Below, piece after piece: positions 6,831 through 13,432 of a DNA stretch of 64,000 bases. A model generated the notes under the pieces. The model was not told the origin of the DNA. It saw only the letters and a list, made by a program, of their open reading frames with translations, and did no database searches. The position numbers and the translations under genes are program-made. Source of the stretch: Pelagibius sp964472095 (GTDB lineage Bacteria; Pseudomonadota; Alphaproteobacteria; Kiloniellales; Kiloniellaceae); NCBI GenBank assembly GCA_964472095.1, contig CAYYIV010000012.1, positions 1 to 64,000 of the forward strand. Direction: 5' to 3'. Position 1 is the stretch's first letter. Each line of letters starts with the position of its first letter.

Positions 6831-8246
6831 TCACACCTGCTTTACGACGACACTCTCATTCCACACTTGCCGCCACGTCTCGTATTCGGCAGGCCTAATC
6901 TGATAGCGCGCATAGTTCCCTCCATGGAGGGCAAGAAGGTCGTTCTCGGCAACTTCGCGAAAGCTCTCTCGGTCGGCAGCTCTTATGTTTTCCTTTGCGA
7001 AGTTGGCAATGTAGGCAGAAGCCTCTTTGCGCCCTAAGCTCCGTCGCACGATTTCTCCGACAACGGCGCGGATGGCTTGCCGATGTTGCAGCCGGAAGGG
7101 ATCGGGCTCGCCCAGCGATTGCCGGACAGCTGCGTACCGGGCCGCGGATCGTTCATAGGCCCAGATGAATACGTCTTTCAAAAGTTCGATCCTGTTCAGC
7201 TCATACACGCCGAGAATAGCTTCGGTGTAGATGGAGCGCGGCACGTCGGTGAAGGAGAGCGGCGCAAGGTTTCTCCTAATAAGCGGAATGTTTGCCGCGA
7301 TGCGCGAGACGCGCTTGTTCACATCATCAAAGGGCTGGAGGTAGGGCAGCTGCACCATGAAAAAGAAAGCCTGCTCAAACGGGTCTTCAATGGCACCGGT
7401 TGTTGCCAGAATCTGGTCAAAGCACTCCTCGATGAGCTGCGGCACTTCGAGAGGATGAAATGCCGATTTCTCAATCCCGACAGCGATATGCCGCAACCTT
7501 CCGGCCGCTGTTTCATCAGGCAAAAGGTTGTTGGCCAGCATGGCGTGAAGATTCAGGATCGTATAACGGTTGAATCCGATCCCGTCGGCCTCACTGACCA
7601 GGAATTCAATGGCGTCCTTGTGATTGAGGATCATCTGTGCTTCCAGGCGACCCCGCCCTTCAGCTTCCTCGCCAAACTCAATGAGCCGCCTGGTATCGAG
7701 AAGCGAATAGGTGTTGCCCTCCAGGCGACTGGAGTTCCAGGACAGGTCAATCAATAGCCGGTTCAGAATCTGCTTGGCATATGTTCCCGCCGGCTGTTCG
7801 GCGATTTGCGGCTTGCCCACCTTTGCCAGGTGCGCACGCTCTTTGTCTGTGAGATAGGCGCTGACATTTGGTCGATAGGAGTCCAGGAAGTCACGGTTGT
7901 AGCCGGCCGGCTTGCGCGTCTCAAAGGGCTGGCTCAGATAGTCCCGGATCGCAGCGCTGTTTTCGGAAAGAGGGACAATATCCCGCCCCGCTTCTGCGAT
8001 GTCCGGCCCAGCGGCAGCGCCTTCCCCGCGCCCTTCTGCAGGGAGACGATATTTCGTCCATCGCCTCTGACCTTCCTTGGCGAGCCTTCCCTCCTCGACA
8101 AGGCGCTGCAACCGGTATTGGAGCGTGCGCAGCGGCATGCCGGCGGGCAGAACCTCGGCGATTTCCTGGGCCGTGACCCCGCCCGGATGGCTGCGCACTA
8201 TCTCCACTATTGCCGCCAGGTCTTCTTCGGGAATGGGTTTGGCCAC
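6831..8246 (-). CDS. Fic-family protein with N-terminal winged helix and variant motif QPFDDVNKR
   Basis: Fic proteins transfer AMP or other phosphate-containing groups to proteins. Here residues 1-75 (LAAIVEIVRSHPGGVTAQEI ... RLQRLVEEGRLAKEG) form a winged helix. Near residue 173 comes SSRLEGNT, matching the inhibitory (S/T)xxxE(G/N) motif that precedes a Fic core. The Fic loop near residue 303 is LQPFDDVNKRVSR, in place of the usual HPFxxGNGR: the base His is Gln and GNGR is VNKR. This QPF-x-DVNKR form occurs as a subfamily, so it is not simply decay, but the standard AMPylation mechanism needs the His. I chose GTG 8246 (AGGAG six bases upstream) over TTG 8249. An array of CTATRCGCA sites lies upstream (8262-8372), suggesting autoregulation by its own winged helix. 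It could be a stand-alone regulator or a toxin with built-in antitoxin. Confidence 0.85.
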   Translation of the reverse strand: MAKPIPEEDLAAIVEIVRSHPGGVTAQEIAEVLPAGMPLRTLQYRLQRLVEEGRLAKEGQRRWTKYRLPAEGRGEGAAAGPDIAEAGRDIVPLSENSAAIRDYLSQPFETRKPAGYNRDFLDSYRPNVSAYLTDKERAHLAKVGKPQIAEQPAGTYAKQILNRLLIDLSWNSSRLEGNTYSLLDTRRLIEFGEEAEGRGRLEAQMILNHKDAIEFLVSEADGIGFNRYTILNLHAMLANNLLPDETAAGRLRHIAVGIEKSAFHPLEVPQLIEECFDQILATTGAIEDPFEQAFFFMVQLPYLQPFDDVNKRVSRIAANIPLIRRNLAPLSFTDVPRSIYTEAILGVYELNRIELLKDVFIWAYERSAARYAAVRQSLGEPDPFRLQHRQAIRAVVGEIVRRSLGRKEASAYIANFAKENIRAADRESFREVAENDLLALHGGNYARYQIRPAEYETWRQVWNESVVVKQV

Positions 8247-8261
8247 CAATTGCTCCTTTGT

Positions 8262-8372
8262 TGCGCATAGACTCTATACGCAATTAAACCGCACCTATGC
8301 GCAACTATCAAGTTTATGCGCAACTATGCCACTCTATACGCAAGAAATCGCTGCGCATAGCCTCTATACGCA
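8262..8372. promoter_or_regulatory. Operator array upstream of fic: two palindromes plus three half-sites
   Basis: The half-site is CTATRCGCA. TGCGCATAG-act-CTATACGCA at 8262-8282 and TGCGCATAG-cct-CTATACGCA at 8352-8372 are near-perfect palindromes with the same 3-base spacer. Between them lie direct half-sites at 8295-8303 (CTATGCGCA), 8314-8322 (TTATGCGCA) and 8334-8342 (CTATACGCA), about 20 bp apart, that is, two helical turns. The first palindrome starts 16 bp upstream of the fic start. The arrangement looks like cooperative binding by a dimeric DNA-binding protein, most simply the winged helix of Fic itself. The rest of 8247-8576 holds only the hairpin at 8495-8512. Confidence 0.8.
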
Positions 8373-8494
8373 AAGATAACCCGCCACCGGAATGGTCGGC
8401 TGCATTTATGGTCGAAGGGGTGCTCACCTCTCATAACTCCTGGTTTAACGGGATAGGGGGCTCGTCAGGCGCCTCTTAGGGCTACGGAGAGAGT

Positions 8495-8512
8495 CGCCGG
8501 CTTCGGCCGGCG
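8495..8512 (+). terminator. UUCG-loop hairpin, terminator-like
   Basis: CGCCGGC-TTCG-GCCGGCG is a perfect 7-bp GC stem with a UUCG tetraloop, followed within ten bases by CGCTTTT. It lies between the fic operator array and the small ORF at 8577. No gene clearly ends here on the plus strand, so it could instead be an attenuator or an mRNA-stabilising hairpin in front of 8577. Confidence 0.5.
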
Positions 8513-8576
8513 GCCCCTCGCTTTTCTGCCTAATGCCCCATCTTGTTCCCTTTTCGTTCTCATGCCAGGATCAGGC

Positions 8577-8825
8577 ATGGACGAGGGGCTGCAGGAGATC
8601 GACGGGGAGGATGTGGCGCATAGCGTGGCCTATGCGCTCAAGCGCGACCGCAAGGCCTTGCAACGGCTGCAGCCACGCGACGATGAAGGACACTTCCGGG
8701 CCGCGCGCCGGATAATCGATCAGCTCAAGCTCTCAGGCGTCCGCTTCTTCCGGCGGCCGGCCGACTGGTCCTCCCGGTATCCAGCCCCGGCTAGCACCAG
8801 ATCCGATGACGAGAGCGGCACCTAG
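8577..8825 (+). CDS. Small hypothetical protein (82 aa)
   Basis: Starts MDEGLQEIDGEDVAHSVAYA and continues LKRDRKALQRLQPRDDEGHFRAARRIIDQLKLSGVRFFRRP, an amphipathic, charged, all-helical-looking sequence with no signal peptide or membrane segment. ATG 8577 has AGGATCAGG just upstream; an in-frame ATG five codons earlier is possible. Its stop overlaps the stop of the SRAP remnant on the other strand. I do not recognise a family. Small basic ORFs like this are common between the genes of integrative elements. Whether it is expressed is uncertain. Confidence 0.45.
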   Translation: MDEGLQEIDGEDVAHSVAYALKRDRKALQRLQPRDDEGHFRAARRIIDQLKLSGVRFFRRPADWSSRYPAPASTRSDDESGT

Positions 8826-8990
8826 GCCTCCAGGGGCTCGATCAGGGACGGGTTGTCGTTCTTGACGGAGCCAACGGCTTTGGAGACTGGGTAGGCCGTC
8901 ATAGCGCCCGCATAGGGGCGGAGGAGGGCCTTGGCCTCCTCAGCCGCGGCGTCCGGCGACAGCCAGTCATCCGCAAGATGTGGGTGGTAG
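8822..8990 (-). pseudogene. SRAP / YedK-HMCES family protein, C-terminal fragment
   Basis: The last 50 residues, DDWLSPDAAAEEAKALLRPY followed by AGAMTAYPVSKAVGSVKNDNPSLIEP, are the typical C-terminus of SOS-response-associated peptidases (SRAP), which form DNA-protein crosslinks at abasic sites in single-stranded DNA. Upstream the family stops: the frame continues to 9109 as MALIRLDAGEVPEAGGCNGG..., with no catalytic Cys2 (MCGR start) or the conserved Asn/Glu/His region. About three quarters of the gene is missing. The nearby LexA-box-like site at 9464-9478 may have belonged to this SOS gene. Confidence 0.75.
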
Positions 8991-9183
8991 TACCACGCCA
9001 TCTTGGCAAGGGGGCCCGCTGGCGCGCCCCCGTTGCATCCGCCGGCCTCTGGCACTTCACCGGCATCGAGCCGGATCAGCGCCATGCAATCGTTTCGCCG
9101 ACTGATCACGCGTCAGGGTAATGCCCCCGACACCCGCCAGACAGAGGGAGCGTTCCAGCTCCTCCGACACCTCCATGACCAAG

Positions 9184-9363
9184 AGGGCTTTCGCGCCGCC
9201 CTGGACCCGACGACCGGGTGTTTCGGCACCGGCTTCGACCGGGGAGACTTCGGCTCTCCCCTGGACCCCATCGAGCAGGGCGGAGATTTCGCTCTCCCCT
9301 AGCACCGCCATCGACCAAAGGGCCTTTGCGCCCTTTGGGGACCCCAACCGAGCCAGCGGGGTT
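9184..9363. other. Run of five short hairpins in non-coding DNA
   Basis: Within 180 bp I see: AGGGC/GCCCT (9184-9202); GGGGAGA-cttcggc-TCTCCCC (9241-9261); GGAGA-tttcgc-TCTCC (9282-9297); CAAAGGGC-ctttgc-GCCCTTTG (9316-9337); and CCAACC/GGTTGG just after it. The second and third share flanking sequence, as do the first and fourth, so the run looks built from two duplicated units in the order A B B A. Loops are similar (TTTCG or CTTCGG). No protein frame makes sense across it. Possible roles are a single-strand origin, an oriT-like region, a recombination site or an ncRNA. The remainder of 8991-9536 holds only the LexA-box-like site and the methyltransferase promoter region. Confidence 0.6.
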
Positions 9364-9463
9364 GGAGGGGCTGACATTAGGTCGTCGGAGCATCGTTGGA
9401 TGCATTCTTCGCGACCCCCGCATCTAGCCCCGCCTTCTCAAAAATGCCCACATCTCGATATTT

Positions 9464-9478
9464 GTTCTTCGTTTGTTC
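9464..9478 (+). promoter_or_regulatory. LexA-box-like site, GTTC-N7-GTTC
   Basis: GTTC TTCGTTT GTTC matches exactly the alphaproteobacterial LexA consensus of two GTTC separated by seven bases. It lies 59 bp before the methyltransferase start and about 470 bp upstream of the SRAP fragment on the opposite strand. It could make the methyltransferase operon DNA-damage responsive or be the old promoter site of the now-broken SOS gene. Eight fixed bases are expected to occur by chance about once or twice in a window of this size, so the placement, not the match alone, carries the argument. Confidence 0.45.
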
Positions 9479-9536
9479 GCGTTTTTCGGATAGGATGGTT
9501 CTGGTATGAACATGTCGAATCAATGTAGAAGAAGAA

Positions 9537-10601
9537 ATGTCATATCGCGTTATCGACCTTTTTAGCGGTGCAGGGGGAATGTCCCTCGGATTTGTAAATC
9601 CACAATTTTGTGGTGGATTTGAGGTCGTGCTTGCAATTGACAACGACCCGGCAGCCGCGGCAACACATGAAGAGAATTTTGGCGGTGTAACCGTTTGCGG
9701 CAATATCGAGGAGTGGCTGTCGCACAACGACGTGCCCGAAGCCGACGTCGTAATCGGCGGCCCGCCGTGCCAGGGCTTTAGTCTCCTGAACAAAAACCGC
9801 GATGGCGATGAGAGACGCGCCCTGTGGGAGCCTTTCATCGAGATCGCACACCGGTCCGGGGCGCAAGTTTTCGTCATGGAGAACGTCGCCGAATTGTATC
9901 GCTCGCCCGAGCTTGAAGAGATCACGAAGAAGGCGGCCGAACACGGATTTACCACGAAAGCCTGCATCGTCAATGCAGCCGACTACGGCGCGCCGCAAAC
10001 TCGCAAAAGGACGATCGTTTTGGGAAGGCGTGGAACCATTCCAGCCACCCTCTTTCCCCCGCTTCCGACCCATGCTGAGCCGGGAAGCGATAGTAACTTG
10101 CCGCCTTGGAGAACCGTTCGCGACGTCATTTCCGACTTGCCGCCTCCAACAAGAACCGAAATTGAAGGCGACTGTCCGCTAGACATTCACATTAAGCGCA
10201 CTCCCACGGAAAAGAGTCTCAAGCGCTATAAGGCCGTGCCGCCCGGCGGCAACAGGTTTGATCTTCAAAAGAATGCACCCGACATCACCCCGCAATGCTG
10301 GATTAGGAAGAAGAGCGGCGGCACTGATTTGTTTGGCCGTCTTTGGTGGGACCGCCCGTCCGTAACGATCCGCACCGAGTTTTTTAAACCAGAAAAGGGA
10401 CGTTATCTGCATCCGGATCAGCACAGGCCAATTACACACCGTGAAGCGGCTCGGCTGATGGGATTTCCGGATGACTTCAAGTTCGTCGGGACCAAAGTTG
10501 AAGTCGCGCGACAAATTGGAAATGCCGTGCCACCGCCCCTTGCCGGCAATCTCGGGCGCATGGTTTTGGAAATTCTCACCCCCATGAAGAAAACGGCGTG
10601 A
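9537..10601 (+). CDS. DNA (cytosine-5-)-methyltransferase of a type II R-M system
   Basis: Methylates C5 of cytosine in a specific DNA site, protecting the host from the adjacent nuclease. In 354 residues all key blocks are visible: motif I DLFSGAGG (7-14), motif IV GGPPCQGFS with nucleophile C78, motif VI MENV (114-117), motif VIII QTRKR (154-158) and motif X QIGNAVPP (about 326-333). The stretch between about 170 and 300 is the target-recognition domain; the site cannot be read from it. The HNH nuclease gene starts seven bases downstream and vsr converges after it, a classic C5-methylation set. GC is clearly lower than in the chromosomal half and codon use differs, as for mobile R-M genes. 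A LexA-box-like site lies 59 bp upstream. Confidence 0.95.
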   Translation: MSYRVIDLFSGAGGMSLGFVNPQFCGGFEVVLAIDNDPAAAATHEENFGGVTVCGNIEEWLSHNDVPEADVVIGGPPCQGFSLLNKNRDGDERRALWEPFIEIAHRSGAQVFVMENVAELYRSPELEEITKKAAEHGFTTKACIVNAADYGAPQTRKRTIVLGRRGTIPATLFPPLPTHAEPGSDSNLPPWRTVRDVISDLPPPTRTEIEGDCPLDIHIKRTPTEKSLKRYKAVPPGGNRFDLQKNAPDITPQCWIRKKSGGTDLFGRLWWDRPSVTIRTEFFKPEKGRYLHPDQHRPITHREAARLMGFPDDFKFVGTKVEVARQIGNAVPPPLAGNLGRMVLEILTPMKKTA

Positions 10602-10608
10602 GAGGTTA

Positions 10609-11598
10609 ATGGCGCGTCGTTCTCAAGCAGCAGTGGATTTTCCTAAGCAAGTTAACGATATCAAAACTTTGCTCGATACGTTCCTAGATCGGATCGAGCA
10701 TGACGACATGAGGCAACAAGTAAGAAGCCTCATCCCTGCCATTCACGCCCTTAGAGATTTGGGAAGCGGGCTGATCAAGGGCGAAGGCATCGCGGCGGGG
10801 CGTGATCGCATTTTGGCTTATCTTCGGAAATATCCACGAACCGTCATTGAGGGCGACGAATTGATGGTCGTTGGCGGCATAGGTGAATGGGCCAGGAGAG
10901 CCCGCGAGCTTCGTGTCGAACTTGGATGGGCTATCTATACCGGAGCGACGTTCCGTGACCAAATTGAAGAAACGCCCGAACTTATCGAAGACCTCCAGAA
11001 AATTATTGGCCAGGACCCGCGCAAACTTAAGCCCACCGATTACGTGCTGATGAAAGATGAGCAGGATCGAGAAGCTGCTCTTCGCTGGAATCAACTCAAG
11101 ACTATTCGCAATAAAGGCGGAGGCGTAAAATCCAAGATTTTGGAGTATTTACGTTTGAATGTTGGTCGCGTCGTCACCGGCGAAGAGTTGCGCTATTTGG
11201 CTAAAGATCGAAAAGAATGGGCAAGGCGCTCAAGAGAGCTTAGAACCCAAGACGGCTGGCCCGTCTTGACCCGCATGCAAGGCAGGCCCGATTTAGGGGT
11301 CGGGGAATACTTGCTGGAAGAAGACCGCCAAGCACCGGAGCATGACAGAAGAATTTCCGACGATGTTCGTGTCAAGGTTCTCGAGCGAGATAAGTTTCGG
11401 TGCGTATTTTGTAAGTGGGGCCGCGAGGATCTGAGGCCGGACGATCCACGAAAATTCTTAGAGCTCCATCATGTGTATGACCACGCAAAGGGCGGAGAAA
11501 ATACGGTCGATAATCTCGCTACGCTTTGCAATGTGCATCACGACCAAGTGCACAAAGGAAAGTTGGAATGGACCGGAGGAAAATGGGCTGAAAAGTAA
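10609..11598 (+). CDS. HNH restriction endonuclease with duplicated N-terminal domain
   Basis: The likely restriction partner of the upstream methyltransferase. In 329 residues the C-terminal HNH domain shows FRCVFCKW (Zn-binding CxxC), then LELHHVYDHAKGGENTVDNL and ATLCNVHHDQVH, giving the ββα-Me catalytic His and the second Cys/His zinc ligands. The N-terminal two thirds contain two copies of one unit: RDRILAYLRKYPRTVIEGDE with WARRARELRVELGWAIYT (about 65-120) and KSKILEYLRLNVGRVVTGEE with WARRSRELRTQDGWPVLT (about 170-222). Each unit looks like a winged-helix DNA-reading domain, so the repeat may read the two halves of the target. The gene is seven bases from the methyltransferase and has its own GAGAGG site, so the two are co-transcribed. 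Confidence 0.85.
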   Translation: MARRSQAAVDFPKQVNDIKTLLDTFLDRIEHDDMRQQVRSLIPAIHALRDLGSGLIKGEGIAAGRDRILAYLRKYPRTVIEGDELMVVGGIGEWARRARELRVELGWAIYTGATFRDQIEETPELIEDLQKIIGQDPRKLKPTDYVLMKDEQDREAALRWNQLKTIRNKGGGVKSKILEYLRLNVGRVVTGEELRYLAKDRKEWARRSRELRTQDGWPVLTRMQGRPDLGVGEYLLEEDRQAPEHDRRISDDVRVKVLERDKFRCVFCKWGREDLRPDDPRKFLELHHVYDHAKGGENTVDNLATLCNVHHDQVHKGKLEWTGGKWAEK

Positions 11599-11615
11599 AC
11601 TCTTTTCACCGAGCG

Positions 11616-12020
11616 CTATGCACTTTCTTCAAGAATTTTCAGCAACGGGTGCTCGGCCAAATTCTTGATCTCACATTCCCAGATGACTACTACGCGCCAC
11701 CCCAGGGCGCTCAATTTTTTGTAGTTCGCTTTATCTCTTTCCAAATTTCCGAGTAGCTTTTTGTCCCAGAATTCCGTGTTCGTAGCCGGGCGTTTGCCTC
11801 TTCGGCATGAATGTCCGTGCCAAAAACATCCGTGCACGAAAATAGCCGCGCGGTGTTTTGGCAAAACAATGTCCGGGTGGCCCGGAAGGTCTTTGCGATG
11901 CAGCCGAAATCGGTAACCGTTACCGTGAAGGAATTTTCGAACCACCATTTCGGGTTTGGTGTTCTTTTGTCCTACACGGCGCATGAGGGCGCTGCGCTGT
12001 TTTTGCGAAATTGAATCCAT
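11616..12020 (-). CDS. vsr: Very short patch repair endonuclease Vsr
   Basis: Nicks DNA 5' of the T in T:G mismatches that arise when 5-methylcytosine deaminates, so it offsets the mutagenic cost of a C5 methyltransferase. The 134-residue protein has the full family pattern: RSALMRRVGQKNTKPEMVVR, YRFRLHRKDLPGHPDIVLPK with the catalytic Asp, FVHGCFWHGHSC with zinc ligands, and FWDKKLLGNLERDKANYKKL. It converges on the HNH nuclease with a 17-bp gap between stops. Presence beside the methyltransferase and nuclease confirms that the methylated base is cytosine C5. The start ATG 12020 is the family start but has only a weak ribosome site. Confidence 0.95.
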   Translation of the reverse strand: MDSISQKQRSALMRRVGQKNTKPEMVVRKFLHGNGYRFRLHRKDLPGHPDIVLPKHRAAIFVHGCFWHGHSCRRGKRPATNTEFWDKKLLGNLERDKANYKKLSALGWRVVVIWECEIKNLAEHPLLKILEESA

Positions 12021-12258
12021 GCTTAAACCATGTCGGCAGTTCTATTCGGGTTAAACAACAAGGTAATAAAAGGAAAGGTGAAGGTATCGTTCCTCCTCTG
12101 TGCATACCCATCAGGAGGGACTAAGCCATTGCGTCTGCAGCGCTCTCCCTTGTCTTTGCTGACCCTACTCTAGACAGGGCTAACCAGGGCAGAGCCAACC
12201 TTATTCCAAATGAAGGGATGAAGCCGGACCGCAACAAAGCGATCCGGCCCGGTAACGC

Positions 12259-12969
12259 TCACGCGCTACGGTCTTGTGCAGCTCTCCAGAATGGCTCGGG
12301 GAATATATCGAGCGGCGTTGCGCTGCATTCCGGGCAGTGCCACATGTTCGCGGCCATTTGTGCGCCCGTGGAGGCTGCATCGCAATGCAGACAGTGCCAC
12401 TCGCTCGAAAGCCCGCGCTCCCGAAACAATGGATGAAGTGCGCGGCCTTCTTTGTCCGGCTTTGTTGACCGGCGCGGCCAATCGGAAGCAATGCGGGCAC
12501 GGAGAGTTTTGGCGGCTTCGTTGGCAATCTCCAACGCCTTCTCCAGAAACTTCGCATCCCGGATCGGATTGTCTTCGGACTCGTCGTACATCTCGATCAC
12601 AGGCTTTTCGGACGATGCCTGTTCCACGCAGATGGCCCAACCTTGCCCGTGCATAACCACCTCGAGATCGATCTCGATTGTGTAGTCGTGACCGTCGATA
12701 CTGCCGTGTTCCTCGGTTGGAAATCCGAGTCCAATAGGAGGACGCGCCCGCAGGGTGGCATCCTCGGCATTTGAGGCATGAGTGAAAGCATCCAGTTTTT
12801 CGGGGTCGGGCCGCCAGCCTTTTGCCCAAGCGGCGGTCAGCGCATTCCAGTGCGGCATTTCAAGCGCGCGTGCGAGCGCATCGAGAGCCTCGTGGTGCGC
12901 AATGCGTTGCCGGCGCGCGAACCGCTTGGCGATGGTTCTGAGAGATTTTAAGGTGTTGTCGTTTGTCAT
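12259..12969 (-). CDS. Conserved island protein: glyoxalase-related N-terminal domain plus zinc-ribbon-like C-terminus
   Basis: A 236-residue cytoplasmic protein. Residues 1-50 (LRTIAKRFARRQRIAHHEAL DALARALEMPHWNALTAAW) look like the short 'glyoxalase-related' helical domain found at the N-terminus of many conjugative-element proteins. The middle has a beta-rich acidic part (DYTIEIDLEVVMHGQGWAIC). The C-terminus holds WHCLHCDAASTGAQMAANMW followed by HCPECSATPLDIFPEPFW, two CxxC pairs that should bind one zinc. AAGGAATGG lies seven bases before the ATG. It lies between vsr and repeat copy B. Function is unknown; a zinc-dependent nucleic-acid or protein contact is inferred only from the CxxC pairs. 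Confidence 0.7.
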   Translation of the reverse strand: MTNDNTLKSLRTIAKRFARRQRIAHHEALDALARALEMPHWNALTAAWAKGWRPDPEKLDAFTHASNAEDATLRARPPIGLGFPTEEHGSIDGHDYTIEIDLEVVMHGQGWAICVEQASSEKPVIEMYDESEDNPIRDAKFLEKALEIANEAAKTLRARIASDWPRRSTKPDKEGRALHPLFRERGLSSEWHCLHCDAASTGAQMAANMWHCPECSATPLDIFPEPFWRAAQDRSA

Positions 12970-13181
12970 GGTCCATTCCTTCGATCACGGACCTGACTAG
13001 GTGCCCACTGCCAATCAAGTCCGCCCAGAGGGAACGGTCATGAAGATGATTGGAAAAGCACCGCATGGCTTCGCGCAGGTGGGCACACCGGCCTGTGCTT
13101 AGAGGCCAAGTTAAGAATAGAAAAAGTCCCTCACCTGGTCAAGAGGAGGGTGTGCGGCAGGTTGTCTGATCTGGTCCTGGC

Positions 13182-13395
13182 CGCGTCCGGCTGAGCCGGA
13201 CCGGGTTCTCGTGAACCGGGCCTGATCGTCCCGGCCATCCGGCGTCGATCCCTCGCGTGATGCGCTGGCGCGCCATTTGCTGACGGCTGTGCGGGGGAGT
13301 CCTCGGTCCCGCTTTCGCTCTTGCGGGGCCGCCTTCGAACCCCGCTCCGCCGTTCGCCGCTTCTCGCCGCGAGTACACGCGGCTCCTGGCAGGCT
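13182..13395 (-). repeat. Repeat copy B: ~214-bp structured repeat, inverted relative to copy A
   Basis: Read on the minus strand it matches 1860-2071 along its whole length. Its hairpins are GGTTC-ACGA-GAACC (13204-13217) and GTCCGGC-TCA-GCCGGAC (13185-13201). It begins 38 bp after the ApeA stop codon, in the same orientation as ApeA, so it could be transcribed as a 3' extension of that mRNA. The remaining part of the gene-free stretch 12970-13432 contains the promoter region of 12969 and a widely spaced GTGCCCAC/GTGGGCAC pair (13001-13008, 13079-13086), nothing more that I can support. Confidence 0.75.
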
Positions 13396-13432
13396 CCTCT
13401 TGGGCACTATGTTCGGGAGTGGATGTGGCCGA

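Noticed and set aside
9377..9973. 198-codon minus-strand frame overlapping the methyltransferase start
   Set aside because: Most of it is antisense to motif I-IV of the methyltransferase and it has no family signature.
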